From: Xiphias gladius
Taxonomy: Eukaryota; Chordata; Actinopteri; Istiophoriformes; Xiphiidae
Reading direction: 5' to 3'
Assembly: GCF_016859285.1 (NCBI RefSeq)
Contig: NC_053414.1
Span: forward strand, 24,894,530-24,958,529
DNA: 64,000 nt
Part shown: piece after piece, positions 36,301-61,414 of the stretch
How the letters are laid out: each line of letters begins with the position of its first letter
Numbering within the stretch: the first letter of the stretch is position 1
Position numbers and translations under genes: made by a program
Notes under the pieces: generated by a model
Databases searched by the model: none
Seen by the model: only the letters and a program-made list of their open reading frames with translations
What the model was told of the DNA's origin: nothing

Positions 36301-39230
36301 TGGTCAAATTTTCCGTTACTGTGACTATCTAAGTGATTTCCAAAAGGCATGAAGTGAAAGATGACAAATTTCTTTAATACTTTATTTATTTCCATCTTTA
36401 CAGTTTCAAAATAACAAAAAAGGAAAAGGGCCTGAAACAAAAATTTGGGCCACTACCCAGTAACACACCCCCTTTGGCAGGTATCACAGCTTGTTAACGC
36501 TTTTTGTAGCAGCCAAGAGTCTTTCATTTCTTGTTTGAGGGATTTTCGCCCATTCTTGCAAAAGGCTTCTAGTTCTGTGAGATTCTTTGGCCGTCTTGCA
36601 TTCACTGCTCATTTGAGTTCTATCCACAGATTTTCAATGATGTTTAGCTCAGGGGACTGTGAGGGCCATGGCAAAACCCTCAGCTCTTGAGTTAGTCCAT
36701 TGTGGATTTTGAGGTGTGTTTAGTCCTGTTGTAGAAACCATCCTCTTAACATCTTCAGCTTTATTACAGACGGTGTGATGTTTGCTGCCAGAATTTGCTT
36801 ATATTTAATTGAATCTATTCTTCACTCTACCAGTGAAATGTTCACTGTGCCAGTGGCTGCAACACAAGCCCAAAGCATGATCTATCCACCCCCGTACTTA
36901 ACAGTTGGAGAGGTTTGCTCCCTTTTTTCTCCAAACATACCTTTGCTCATTGTGGCCAAAAAGTTCTATTTTAACTTCATCAGTCCACAGGACTTGTTTC
37001 CAAAATGCATCAGGCTTGTTTAGATGTTTTCCTTTGCAAACTTCAGATGCTGAATTTTGTGGTGAGGACACAGGAAAGGTTTTCTTCTGATGACTCTTCC
37101 CTGAAGGTCATATTTGTGCAGGTGTCGCTGCACAGTAGAACAGTGCACCACCACTCCAGAGTGAGCTAAATCTTCCTGAAGGTCTTTTGCAGTCAAAATT
37201 GCCTTTCAAGCGATCCTACCAGCAGTTCTCTCCAAAAGTTTTCTGGATCTTACAGACCTTAACTTGCCCTCCATTCATGTTAAGCACCATTTCTTAACTG
37301 CATTGTGAACTGAAAAAGTGGCTACCTGAAAACCCTTTGCTATCTTTTCATAGCCTTCTCCTGGTTTGTGGGCATCAATTATTTAAATTTTCAGAGTGCT
37401 AGGCAGCTGCTTGGAGGAGCCCATGGATGGTGATTGTTGAGACAAGGTTTGAGGGGTCAGACTATTTATAAAGCTTTGAAATTTACATCACTTAGCCTTT
37501 CCTTACGAGGACTTTGAACAAGCCATAGCCCTAACAAGCTAATTAAGGTCTGAGACCTTGGTAACACTTATCTGAGAGCTCAAATCTCTTGGGGTGCCCA
37601 AACTTTTGTGTGGTGCTCCTTTCCTTTTTTCACTCTAAAATTGCACAAAACAAAAATAATACATTAAACTTGCTTAAAATGTAGAAAAAGAACATTTCAT
37701 CTTTAACTTTATGCTTCTTGGAGATCAATTCATCTTCTACTCACTTAACTATTCACAGTAACAGAAAATTTGACCAGGGTGCCCAAACTTTTTCATGCTA
37801 CTGTATAACACTGTGTATTTTTTTTTTAAAGTTTAAAAAAAAAAATGTATTTGTATATCAGGGATTTCGCACTTTGGAGGACATCCGCACAAAAGCTCTC
37901 CTAAGCAGCACTCAGAAAATTGGAATCAAGCACTATGATGACTTTCTAGACCGAATGCCCAGAGAAGAAGCAGCAGCCATAGAGAAAGTGGTAATGTATC
38001 TCATTTGTCGCAATAGCTTCAGTATGTTTAGTTGTATACATGGAGCTTAGCTATCTCTGAAAAAGATTCCCTCAGAAACCCTCAGAAATTTGGAAGCAGA
38101 AGGCTTAAGGTAGGAAAAAATTTGTGTCAGCTTTCCTTGACTGCTTGATAATGGGAAAACCAGACTGTATTCTCACAAAGTGGAGCATCCCAAAGGGGAA
38201 AACTAACTCTTGAACTTGCATCTTAAGTTAGCCAGATACCTGTTCGCTCCAGAGCGTTGAGTACAACGCTAGTTGTTTTCAGATAGTATTACTTGGATTT
38301 TCTTTTTCCTTCAAAAGTGCCAGATAGAAAGTGCACACAAGATAGATGACTAAAGCATGTGTAATCCCTCAGGCTTGTCAAAATATGTGATGCTTTAGTG
38401 AGCTTACCTCCTGGTATTTGGCTGGGAACAGATAAAAGCTTGATTTTTCACCACTGGGGGGGACGCAGTAACAAAGAGAGAACATACAAATGAGACAGTG
38501 TTTTTCTGTTATTGAGAATCCAAAGATTTAAAAAAGCACCATCAATCTAGTATAGTTGACAGCCTCTATTTTGTATCTTTTTTTTCTGGGTATGCGCAGG
38601 TGAGGGATGCCGCCCAGGCTATTGACCCAGGCCTGTTGGCGATGGCATGTGGCTCCTACCGTCGGGGAAAAGCCACGTGTGGAGATGTTGATGTACTTAT
38701 CTCTCACCCTAATGGCAAGTCCCACAAGGGCATTTTCAGCAAAGTGTTACAGAGCCTCCATAACAGTGGTAAGCGCCATCTTTTTTAGGTGCAAGGGATT
38801 TTCTCATGTCTTATTTGTAGGGTTGCTTTCTTTCAGAGAAACTGAAAAAACCCAACTTTTTTTCTAAGGGTTTTTGACAGACGACCTGGTGAGCCATGAG
38901 GAGAATGGAGAGCAGAAGAAATACATGGGTGTGTGCCGCTTGCCAGGACCTGGTCACCGCCATCGCAGGCTGGACATCATCGTAGTTCCGTATAACGAGT
39001 TTGCCTGTGCTCTCATGTATTTCACCGGGTCGGCACACTTTAACCGCTCAATGAGAGCCCTGGCAAGGACAAAAAACATGGGCTTATCAGAGCACTCGCT
39101 GAACAAAGCTGTGGTGCGTCAGGGAAACTTGAAGGTGTGTGGCGGCACTCCACTTCCTACACCGACAGAGAAGGATGTTTTTAGCCTTTTAGGCATACCG
39201 TACAGGGAGCCTCATGAAAGGGACTGGTGA
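33310..39230 (+). CDS. poll: DNA polymerase lambda (family X repair polymerase)
   Basis: Eight coding exons join in frame: 33310-33424, 33596-33893, 35144-35261, 35439-35777, 35970-36143, 37862-37990, 38600-38768 and 38869-39230, giving 567 residues (human 575). Residues about 39-138 form a BRCT domain, followed by a poorly conserved linker, an 8-kDa lyase domain (GIGKRMADK, Lys305 matching human lyase Lys312) and the polymerase palm. The metal ligands are Asp420 and Asp422 in CGDVDVLI and Asp483 in [13 protein letters not shown] at 498-502 contacts the incoming nucleotide in the family. All catalytic residues are present. The enzyme fills gaps in base-excision repair and end joining in the nucleus. 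The coding start is the first ATG of the exon beginning at 33281; an untranslated exon near 32300-32365 probably precedes it. Two introns are almost filled by Tc1-type elements. Confidence 0.96.
34029..35084 (-). mobile_element. Tc1/mariner element with decayed transposase
   Basis: The ends are inverted copies: CAGTTAGGTGCGTAAGTATT at the left and, inverted, CAGTTAAGTTTGTAAGTATT at the right, both continuing TGGACAGTGACACAA. Minus-strand translation in the middle gives fragments QMDNDPKH and SPDLNPSE, which are the catalytic-region signatures of Tc1 transposases, but no open frame joins them. The element lies in the poll intron between exons 33596-33893 and 35144-35261. Confidence 0.85.
36264..37806 (-). 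mobile_element. Near-full-length Tc1-like element, inactive
   Basis: The left end TACAGTGGCATGAAAAAGTT, followed by TGGGCACCCC, is matched by the inverted right end (CAAACTTTTTCATGCTACTGTA) with a TA at each flank. The length of about 1.54 kb is close to that of an intact Tc1-like element. It fills most of the poll intron before the exon at 37862, and its right edge is about 55 bases from that exon. Confidence 0.85.
36440..37424 (-). pseudogene. Broken Tc1-like transposase gene
   Basis: Minus-strand sequence from an ATG at 37424 encodes a Tc1-type N-terminus ([12 protein letters not shown]) and then meets a stop after 13 codons because of a small deletion. Further fragments of the transposase follow in different frames, and no minus-strand open frame of useful length remains. 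The copy cannot make a working enzyme. Confidence 0.8.
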
Positions 39231-40130
39231 TGATTTGCCAAGCACAATGCCATGTCTGGTTTTATAGAAAAATAATCATGATGACGACAACAATGACGAC
39301 GATGATGATGAATGATGACAGTGAGAAACCGCAAATATGCTCAAACAACCAATTTTAAGGATTTTTTTACACTCCACAGATCATGTAAGAGACCTGTTTG
39401 ACTTGAATGCTAATTTTATTCTACAGATAAAATGGTTGGGTTCACTCAAATCTCAAAACAATATATTTTCATTCTCAATCCTAGTTGTATTTGTCCCTCC
39501 AGGTGGTTTAAGCCGTATATGCTGAGGTTTCGAGAATTTTGTTGTAGATTTCACTGCCTTTAAAAATTATGATTTTTATTTGGGAGGGACGGTTTCTTTT
39601 GTAGAAGACAGCTGGATTAAGCCGAGGAACTAGTAACATTGTTAAAAGAAAGGCTGCTTTTAAGATTTACAAATGTCAGTTTTTGAAACCTTCAATGGTG
39701 AAATTCCATCAGTATCAATTATACAAAGCCTGCAGCAAATGTTTCAAAGGTGGATATCTCCCAACGTCAGCAGATATATCTAAAACCATTTGCAGGGCTA
39801 GATACCACTAGCGGAAAGTGGAAAAATGGGATTTCTGCAAGTTGAGTGAACTGGCCACTTAAAGACATTTTAATAAATGAAGCACTCGATACTGTGTATT
39901 TTATGACAGATGAGTAATGATAATAAAACATACTGAAAGGTAATAGCAGATCTCTATCGGTGTCTTCCTTCATTTTTCAGAACTGGACATCATTTGACAC
40001 AGCGGGACATTATAAATTTGACTGGCCTTTGACTATTATAACTTTTACACAAAATACGGTCTAATAATCGCGGATACAATTTAAAGGTTTTGAAACTGGA
40101 TCATGAATAAGGACGTGACTGTTTTCAACA
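39231..40130 (+). other. poll 3' untranslated region and spacer
   Basis: After the poll stop codon comes a GAC/GAT-rich stretch and AT-rich DNA. AATAAA at 39922-39927 is a plausible polyadenylation signal, which would give a 3' untranslated region of about 700 bases. No other gene is seen. Confidence 0.5.
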
Positions 40131-40590
40131 TGTGTTCCCTTGCGGTAAAGGAGAGGAAGATAGGAAGATAACAAGGCCAAGCACTAGAGACGCACCGATC
40201 AGTGATTGGTCAGCCTCATTCCAGTTTGGCCGGGCTGTCCAATCGCGGGTCAGTCCGCAAAACCAGTGGCGACAAACGCAACTGTACACCCATCACGTTG
40301 CGCACATGGATCGGGTCGAGGTGACCACGCCACACCCAGACCAAGGCAGAGTGCCTGTGCCGGAGAGACGGCTTGTGTAACAGCTGTATCAGCCTGTGGC
40401 ACCGAAAACAAGCAGTTGCGCCAGCATCGTGCCTTGTTGAAATGTCCAGTACGCAGAAGAGGCGGCGCATGCAGCGGCCTCTCAGCGCGACAGGGGCCGA
40501 GAACTAGTTGAAGATATTCGGACACAGTTTGTGAACAACAGTGTTTACATGCGTGTGTCTTTACCGTAGCTTTAGCCACTTTTTGGAGGA
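40130..40590 (+). promoter_or_regulatory. wbp1l main promoter and leader
   Basis: CpG-rich sequence begins near 40190, directly upstream of the wbp1l first coding exon, and includes an inverted CCAAT (GATTGGTC) near 40203. The overlapping open frames on both strands are by-products of the GC-rich composition. There is no TATA box in a sensible place. A stop codon (TAG at 40573) is in frame upstream of the start codon at 40591. Confidence 0.5.
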
Positions 40591-52760
<12,170 letters not shown>

Positions 52761-54848
52761 AACACAGTGGACGCACCTTTGTCATAGAGGGAAGGAGAGC
52801 ACTTAGGACTGGACATGGAGGCCTATACTTTTGTATTTGAGCAAGTGTTTAATGTCTAAATGCTTTCTAAGTGAGTATTTTTATGAATGTGTGCATCTTA
52901 GATAAAACAGGTGTGGGAGCAGGAAGTGGAATCTCTAAAAATGAACTAAAAATGAATGCGATCCAAAGGTTGAGAAAGCCTGCTCCTCTCCACACTGGAA
53001 CAGTGGCCTTAACCTGTGTATTTTGGGTTATATATAACAGCCTGAGGGAATTGAGACTTCTCCCACAGCGCGCGCGCACACATACACAGACAGACACACC
53101 ACAGACACACACACGTCCTTCTGATACAATGGAAGCTACTGACATAGTCACAGACTTGATAGCTGAAGCTGTGATGTCAGGACAGGACGTTCACTGCCTA
53201 GGAAGAGTGCAGCTCTCCTCACTGGGTGCTTACAACAGTTCTGAAAAGTCGTTCTTTACGTAGTAACAAAAACAGCAGGAACATTTTAAATGAGTGCAAT
53301 GTGGAATTACCACAGTGTGTGTTTATGCAAGCTGATACTGTACAGGGACACTAGAACAAGACTGTGTGGGACGTCCTGTTAGACTCATGCTTATCAAGTG
53401 CTTTTTCAGCGATTAAAAACCGCTTTGCCTTGTGTCCGTTTTTGTCGCTCTCTATCTGCCCTGCTAGTGATAGAGGACTATAAGTGCATTAACAGATCTC
53501 CATGTGAGTAGTTCCTAATTTGCACCAAGTGTATTTATCTTTAGAAATTAAGCTTTTAGCTAAAAAATCAAAACAAAATCTTTTTTTTTTTTTCATAAAT
53601 GAAGCCCTAAATTGCAGCACCTGATTACTTTCTTAGGGTTTTGTTGCAACATCTGCAAGAAATGGACCTCTGTGAATTGTTAGTAGGGAATGCAACAGAT
53701 TTACTTTGTATACAATCATTTTTTAAACTTAATTTAATGAATATTTGTAGTATGTGCCTACCCAAAAAGTGCAGAATGTTGATGAAGAATGATAAGCTTC
53801 AGTGAGACTGAGAGACCATCAAACAGCTGGTACTAAAACTAATTAAAGAATATTAAGCTTATTAGAGGTTACAGCTGAGATGGGCAACATCAGACCTCAA
53901 ACTTTTGTGTCAGTCACTTCAGTATATTACCACCTTCACCAGCTATACAGTATAAAAAAACAAAGATTTATACTCTTTATGTTGGATTTTCATATTAGCA
54001 CAATTTTTACCATTCTTCAGCCTTGGTATTCAGTAATTAAACATTTATAACGGCTTCCTGAAGGCTCCATTAAAGAAGATTTCAGTTACCCATGGGTGTT
54101 CCTGCCAATCTTGTGTATTTGTGCTATTTAATCAGAGAGAGGAAATGCTCCTTTTAGTTTGTGCACAGAATAGTTAAAATATTGAGCACTTAGCCCCCCC
54201 CCCCAAAAAAAAAAGTCATTATCTGCAGCCTGGTGAGTAGAAAAATACCTCTTCAGGGAGTAAAGGCATGTGAAAAGATAAAAATGATTCTAGTTCAGTT
54301 AAAAAATAAATGAGGAAACGAATCAAAAGAGGTAATAAAACAGTCTGATAGTTGTCCTTGGTAATCAAGAGTTTGATCAACAGGATATTTCTGAGAAACT
54401 TTTTTTTTTTATGACTGACAAAAATATTCTTGGCACAGGATGTTGTTAACAGTACAAGTTAACAAGCAACATGTAATTCTGCATTGGGGATATAAAACAA
54501 AGGCCACTTAGAAAAAGCATTTAAATAATCAAAGTTTATCACTTCCATTAATGTATCTTCACTGGAATACTCATGGGTTTGAAATACCTTTAAGAGCTTG
54601 AAATGTCCTCATCTAAACCTTACAGGAGCTTTATTACAGTAGATGTTGATTGATGATGAATGTGTCATGAAAAATGCCACTGATTATATAGTGAATATGA
54701 CGTGTGAAACTTTGACAAATTGAGTTAAGCAAAATTTTTGTTTGCCCACTCTCTGAAATGAAGTGGACCTGGTGATTCTACATACCGTTGTGTCATGGAA
54801 GTATATTTTTTCAGACTTCAGCACAAATGTTGCAGCCATCTATCTCTC

Positions 54849-54890
<42 letters not shown>

Positions 54891-55480
54891 GTATATGTGT
54901 GTCAAGCACAAGTTAAACTGTAACACAAACTTTCGATATCAACAGTAAGATGACTGAATATTACTCATCAAAGCCTCAACACACTCAAAACTGCTTACTA
55001 TGTTAATGCTTTTTGTGAACTAGAAAGTGTAATTGTGGTACATGTAGTACAATGATGAGCTTTTTTTCATATCGGCTGAATCTTTTGACAATTATTTGAA
55101 CTGTATGAAATTTCAAAACCACTTTATATTTGCAAATTGAGTACAATATTCTGTTTGTGAACCAAATAGTTGCTTTTAATGTTTTTATGAAATCATTAGT
55201 GTTGCTGTTATGGACAGATTTTTTTTTGTGTCATTATGTTTTTTTTGTTTTTTTTTTTTTTTCCTGTTAAAAGATTTAACTTCTTATCCTGAAGATGTGT
55301 GAAGGGTACATTTGACTAACAATTCAGTAGTTCATTTGTTAACAAGAACAGGGGCATCTTGCCAAAGACACTTTTTCTTTCTTCACCAGTGTGTGTAAGG
55401 TGGTTTTGCACATATTCTTTGAATGTCCTCATCATAAGCCATTTATTACAAGTACCAAGTTGGACGTATGTTCAATAAAC
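52761..55480 (+). other. wbp1l 3' untranslated region with polyadenylation signal
   Basis: Long non-coding stretch after the stop codon with no splice-supported frame. AATAAA at 55474-55479 is the best end signal, giving a 3' untranslated region of about 2.7 kb, in line with the long one known for human WBP1L. It holds a TA run at 54849-54900 and poly-T tracts near 53581 and 55233. Confidence 0.55.
54849..54900. repeat. (TA)n microsatellite
   Basis: A TA dinucleotide run of about 36 bases followed by TATATGTG words. Confidence 0.95.
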
Positions 55481-55751
55481 ATAAACATTTAAATTCAAGC
55501 AGTTTTTTTTGTGTCTTTGTGGCTTTTTCATTACAGAGTTCGGTCTAATAACTGAGTGAAGTTTCTTTTTTGTGGGGAAATATACTTGCATTTCTCAATA
55601 CTTATAGGAAATGTAAAAAATTTGACATGCAGCACTCTTTGGACTTTATTGACCGTATCAGCTGCGATTGTGGGCAGTGAGGGACAGGGTGTGCTGTTGA
55701 GCAGGAAGTCCCCTGCCTCGTCTTCTGATGTGGACCTGAACTCTCGAGAGA

Positions 55752-58700
55752 ATGGCCGAAGAAAAGAGGTAAGAACAGCCCAAAAAAAAGGGCCTCGTAA
55801 ATCGTCTCATTCTCGTGCATCATCGTAAATTGTGTGAGTGGCGTGTGTCAGATTTGAACCCTCTCGCGTAACGTTAGCGTGAGACGGTAACATTTTATAA
55901 TAGTGTTAAGTTACATAATATTACATACAATACTATAGCTTGTAACTTTAAACTTGTGATGTATAACTATGTTAGCAGATAGTAGAAGAAGCTCTGTACC
56001 GTAAATGTCATCGGAAGTTAACCTGTAGCTAACTAATAACTTCTTTTTTAAGTGTACGTGCAAAAGGCTACGTTGACAGCGCCGTTCACGTGGACGTCAA
56101 GGTAACGTAACGTGCGCCACTTACGATACATGTCGGACTGGTGGATGTAGCCTAGCTTAAGCGCTTTAATTAGCTACCTGAAACATCGAGAATGTTTATT
56201 TAAATCCTATGGTCGTAGTCCAGGGGTGCTCTTCAGTAATGCCACAGTCTTCCCACGCCTAAATACGGCTTCGAAGTTTGCCTGTCGTTGGTCAGTTTTG
56301 CACTGCCTACCTACCTGCCATGTGCTGGCCTGCCTCTGCTTGAGCAGGATTACTATGGCAAGGTGCTGAAGAACACCTCAGACCTGAAGAGCAACGCCTG
56401 CGTGGCTCCAGCCCAGCCCATCCCTGCCCTCATCCGCCAGGCTCTGAAGAAAGTGCACCCCGAAGTCACTGCCAGGTTTGCAAGGCTGCTGTTGCACTCG
56501 CTGCGCTTGTATTCACAATGCAACAAACTGATTGTGAAAGATTGTGTTTCCTTTTACGTCAGGTACTATGGCTGTGGTCTGGTGGTGCCAGAGTGTCTGG
56601 AGGGCTGCAGGATACTGGATCTGGGCAGTGGCAGTGGGAGGGACTGCTACATGCTGAGTCAGCTGGTGGGCGAGAAGGGCCATGTCACCGGCATCGACAT
56701 GACGGAGGACCAGGTACCCTGCATCAGCATCACCGTAGGGCTCCCTGCTTGGTTGCTGTAGCCTCATAATGCATTGCATGTCACTGGTGGTTAAATGATG
56801 AATGGTAAACTAAAACAGCCCCTAAAGTGGGAGCATTATTGAAGGCTGGTAGTGGCTTGTAATATAAGCAACAACTTTCCCAATCTCGATTTTGAAAGAC
56901 AGACTTCTGCTCCTCAGTATGTTCTGCTTAAGAGCCACTGTGTGATCAGGTAGCTTGTCACTTACTGCTGTACGCTGGGCAAATGGCTTAAGATGCAACC
57001 ATACATAGGCTCCGGACAAACGGAATCACGAGACTGTTAAAGATGTAACGCGCGCCCAACAGAGACATAGTCTGCGTGTGCGTCTTCTCTTCTAGCTTGA
57101 AGTGGCCAGGACATATGTAGACTACCACATGCAACAGTTTGGCTACAAGAAGCCCAATGTCAGTTTTGTCCAAGGCTACATTGAGGCCCTAACGGAGGCG
57201 GGTCTGGAAAAGAGCTCATTTGATATCATCATGTAAGATGTCTTTCTTTTCTCTCACTTTCATGTTTTAATGCTGTGTAATCCTCCAGAAGTTGTGCTGA
57301 AATGTCGGTTCTCTGCCATCGCTTAGTTCCAACTGTGTGGTGAATCTCTCTCCGGACAAGAAGCGTGTCTTGGCTGAAGCCTACAGTGTACTCAAGGTAG
57401 ACTTAGCTTTGGCTTCACTTTTTGATCACATCTTACATAGACATGACAACAACGCCTGAACAAAAGGCAAAAACATCTTCAATCATGAGCCATTAAATCT
57501 GTTGGCATTGACACTCGATGCATACGCTGTCCCTCTGCTGACCGTTAGGATGGTGGTGAGCTGTACTTCAGTGACGTCTACAGCAGCGGAAGACTAACAG
57601 AGGAAATGAAAAATCACAAAGTGCTATGGGGTGTGTCAGAGTACTATCCTACTGCCATAGAAGATCACAGACACCTGCCAGAATATCATAGTGTGGTTTA
57701 TCTTGGCAGGCGAGTGTCTTGGCGGAGCGCTCTGGTGGCAGGATCTGCTGCGATTGGCCGAAGAAGTTGGCTTCAGTCCCCCACGGCTGGTTACAGCCAA
57801 TGTCATCACTGTTGGCAACAAAGATCTGCAGGACATTCTGGGTTTGGTACTACTTCCTCTGTTTGGGACTGTTTTTGTGTGTGTAATGCCTGATTTGCCT
57901 GTTCGTGGGTGGGTTGCGCTTATGAGCAACCATTTTCAAACTAGATCAGACTGATGTTGTAACAATATTACGCCAACTTTTAGGACTATATCAAATTTAA
58001 ATCACACCTTTGTTTATTATGCATTACTGTTTATTTTCAGCCTAGATTGAATCAGAAACTTCAATTCTTGCCCACCTACACAGTTGTTGCCACTTATTCT
58101 CACTAATTAGATTTCTGCTCAGGCTGAAGAGGGAGCAGAATTACTGTATGCGAGGTTACCAAGCTTCATGAACCAATATTGTCCCCCCGTGGCAGATGCA
58201 ACAAAGCTAACAGGGAAGTGGCAGAGATTCCAACTAAGCACAGTTTGCACGCGATCACACAGTCCTTGGCAGGGTTCGTGAGTGTATCATCGGTGTGTAG
58301 TGCCTTTAAGGTTTTTGCAGGTTAAGTGACAGGTCATTTGGTTTAATTTTGTGAGTTACAACACATCTGCCATTTCCTTCACTCCGTGGATTCTGTACAT
58401 AGATTTAGATTTACATAATTTACATAATTACACATAATTAAAAATCATTTAGACTTTTAAAGCTAGGGCTAGATTTAATTTCCAGCACACAGCTCTCTTA
58501 ATTGTTTAATTCAGATTTACGTACATTAAAGGCTGCTTCTGTTTAACCGGGTCATCATTAAATGCTAACTGTGTTAGTGCAACACAGCCTAAGGGTTAAT
58601 CGGTCAACAATTGTAGCACACAAGACATTATAGATTATTGTATTTAATTTAATTCTCTCTTACCTATTCTGGCAATACAGGTAACTTCAAGTTTGTCTCT

Positions 58701-60096
58701 GCCACGTACCGCCTGTTTAAAGTCCCTAAAGGGAACACCAAGCCCTGTCAGCTCATATATAACGGGAACATTACTGGAGTAGAGGACAGCTTCCAGTTTG
58801 ACTGTCAGTACACATTCAAGGTGTGTGGATCCTGAAGCCTACTGCAGTACAGCTCCAGCTTTTAAATGTCCTCTGCACATGCAGTGTATGTTAAATGGTG
58901 TCAAATGTGGGTGTGTTTCACAGGTCGGTGAAGTGGTGGAGGTGGATGGACAGGTGACGAGCATCCTGACCCTCTCCAGATTTGAGGAGGACTTCACCTT
59001 CCAGCCACCTGGAGGCCCCAGTGGGCCCTGTGCAGTCAAACCCAAGGTCAGTGTCACAGCTTAATTTCTTCAATGTGAAAACGTCTTTGTCTGTATGTTT
59101 GTAGTGTCAGTTTGAAGTGTGTGACACACCCAGAGAGAGCCCAGAGTGCACATAGTCACACACGCATGTGTGCACCAGGACCCATGCTGCAAGTTCTTGC
59201 ACACACACTTGCATACCCACTCAAACGTACATATGCACACATCCACACGCACAAGGTCAAGCAGCTGTCTTGGAGTCATAACCAGACTGTGGAGTCATGC
59301 TGGGGAACCTTGAACAGGAAGGAATGTTCTCTTCTCAGCTAATGGAATGCCATCTTATCAGCTCTCATGGTCATTCTGTACACACACAAACACACACACA
59401 CACACACACACACACATCCACAAACACCACTATACATTTTTCAACGACCACCCTAATCCTTTGATCACTCGTGACACTTCCCTTCTGCTGTTAAGGGATC
59501 TCCATTTTGTCTTTGTGGTGCAAAGAGGTAAATTAAAAACCCCAGTGGTTTATCCAAATGTGTCCCTTGGTTTAACCTTTGGACTGCTCCCCTGAAGTGA
59601 AATCAGGTCCGAGATAGATTATTCCAATCAACTAGGCTAGTTAATGATAATAACAATAAAAAGCCTTTGATCTTGTTCTTAAAAGCACAGCTACTGTGAA
59701 ATGCTGATTTAATGAACAACCAGTGTCTGATAACAGAGATACTGAGCCGTACACCAGGTGGAAACATTGATGTAAGCGCTTATCGTACAACAACTTTTTA
59801 TGCTGCTCTTACACAGAATGTTCATCCTATTAATTGGTCCTTCAATGCTGAAAACTAAGAAACTTCTCTGCGTTCCGTCCAACTGCCCTGGACGAAACGC
59901 TGTTATTATGTAAAACTTTTCCATAAATGAAACTGGACGCAGGTTGTAAACTCCTAACGACTTCTACCTCGTTGAACTATTGATACAGGCAGGCATCGTG
60001 GATCCTTTCGAGTTGGCCCTTCGGCTGGAGAGACAAGGTCCGGGTTCGGCCACAGGGGGGTGCTGCGGCACACGGTCTGCGGCCTGCTGCAAGTGA
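55752..60096 (+). CDS. as3mt: Arsenite methyltransferase
   Basis: Eleven exons join in frame: 55752-55768, 56053-56101, 56348-56475, 56563-56713, 57096-57232, 57327-57396, 57549-57630, 57710-57841, 58681-58820, 58924-59046 and 59989-60096, giving 378 residues (human 375). The enzyme moves methyl groups from S-adenosylmethionine to trivalent arsenic in the cytosol. ILDLGSGSGRDCY at 82-94 is the cofactor-binding motif. The four arsenic-site cysteines of the family are present at Cys40, Cys69, Cys164 and Cys214 (human 32, 61, 156, 206). The tail ends GGCCGT...ACCK, like the human Cys-rich end. An in-frame stop (55737) fixes the start. The first two exons are the least certain because the N-terminus is poorly conserved, though exon 2 ends AVHVDVK, which leads well into DYYGKVLKNTSD. 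It starts about 270 bases after the wbp1l polyadenylation signal. Confidence 0.94.
59383..59416. repeat. (CA)n microsatellite in last as3mt intron
   Basis: A CA dinucleotide run of about 30 bases in the intron 59047-59988. Nothing else of note is seen in that intron. Confidence 0.95.
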
Positions 60097-61414
60097 TGGT
60101 GGGAAGAGCACAGAGAAATACAGGCCTAGCATCATGGTGTTCCGTGCTCACCTCCCACTCAGACTCCTCTGGTGGAAGAACGGGAAAGACTATGGATTTA
60201 ATTTATGCAGATAATTATGTTGCACAAAGAAAATGACTTTGGCAATGACACTTCAAAATACTTTGGTGTCTTCTTCTTAGGGCTAATTTCCCCCCGTTTG
60301 TCTGCAGTCTTAAACATCTGAATTTGTGTCATTCATAACCTTCATCATGACTGTTCCACCTTTGCCAAACAAATGACACTGCTTCTCTTTTAATACCTCT
60401 AATTTAACTGATGTTTTCGACAGATTTGCAAAAGTGTGAGCTTTGCAACAGTGTTCTAATTACTACAAGTATTATCGTTTTAATTATTATGTGTTGATTT
60501 CTATTAAAGGGCGATAAAAGTTTTCAATCAGTTGAATGTCCCATTTTCATGTTTGCACATATCATATTGTGGGGTTTTTTTTACACCAGTGTTGCATAAA
60601 TTGATTTTTAAGCCAGGAGAAATTCCAGAAATTAATGGCAAATTTATATTTTATTTGAAATAGGCTGTCAGTATTGGTCGCTGATGAATAGACGGACACT
60701 TTGTAACTGTATATTGTAATGTCTGTGCTTCCCAACCTGAGGGTCAGGACTTCTTATGGGGTTCTAAGATAAATCTGAGGGGATCAAAGATGATTAAGGG
60801 GATAAGAAATCATTTTATGAGATTACATAATTAATTATTATATAAGAAATTATGCTGTAACTTTTCTCTAATTTTCTTGTGAAATACTGACTACTTTTGT
60901 GTCTTTGTTCCTCTTAAAAAGAAAAATTCAATTAAACAATCTGAGAACAAAACATTATTCTTCGGTTGAACTGCTGAGAACTCGTCCACATCCGAATGAA
61001 AGACCTTCCCTTACCTGTGAGGAGGGATCGCAAGCAGGCAGTGCCTCACTTCAGGGCCTCACAAGTCTTAAGAGTTGGGGATCCACGGCTGAAAGGGGAC
61101 ATGGTTTTGAGTCACTGCAGTAGGGTGTAGGTGCATCAGCGTGCCCTCATATAATGCAACGCAATACGAAGAAACAAGGGATAAAATGAGAATTACCACC
61201 GGACAGTCTGAAGAGGAATGTAACATTATGTGGTGGTATTCATTACAGCTTTATTGTATTAGTTTATATTGTGCAAGTGGTGTCTGTCCTAAGCGATGTG
61301 TCAAATGCATTTCAATCATGAACAGTGGTTATCTCCTGTAGTGGGATACATGTCAAAAAAAAGTCACGAGTAGAGCCCTGTCTGTCTCTTAACATGAGGT
61401 GCACTTGTTTTGGA
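60097..61414. other. as3mt 3' region and spacer before cnnm2
   Basis: AT-rich DNA. ATTAAA at 60503-60508 may end the as3mt transcript. I see no other gene or recognisable repeat. Confidence 0.5.

Noticed and set aside
36445-37090. Plus-strand frames in the poll intron
   Set aside because: They are the reverse of a decayed Tc1 transposase on the minus strand.
40132-40579. Overlapping frames upstream of wbp1l
   Set aside because: They lie in the CpG-rich promoter on both strands and share no similarity with known proteins; a stop precedes the wbp1l start in frame.
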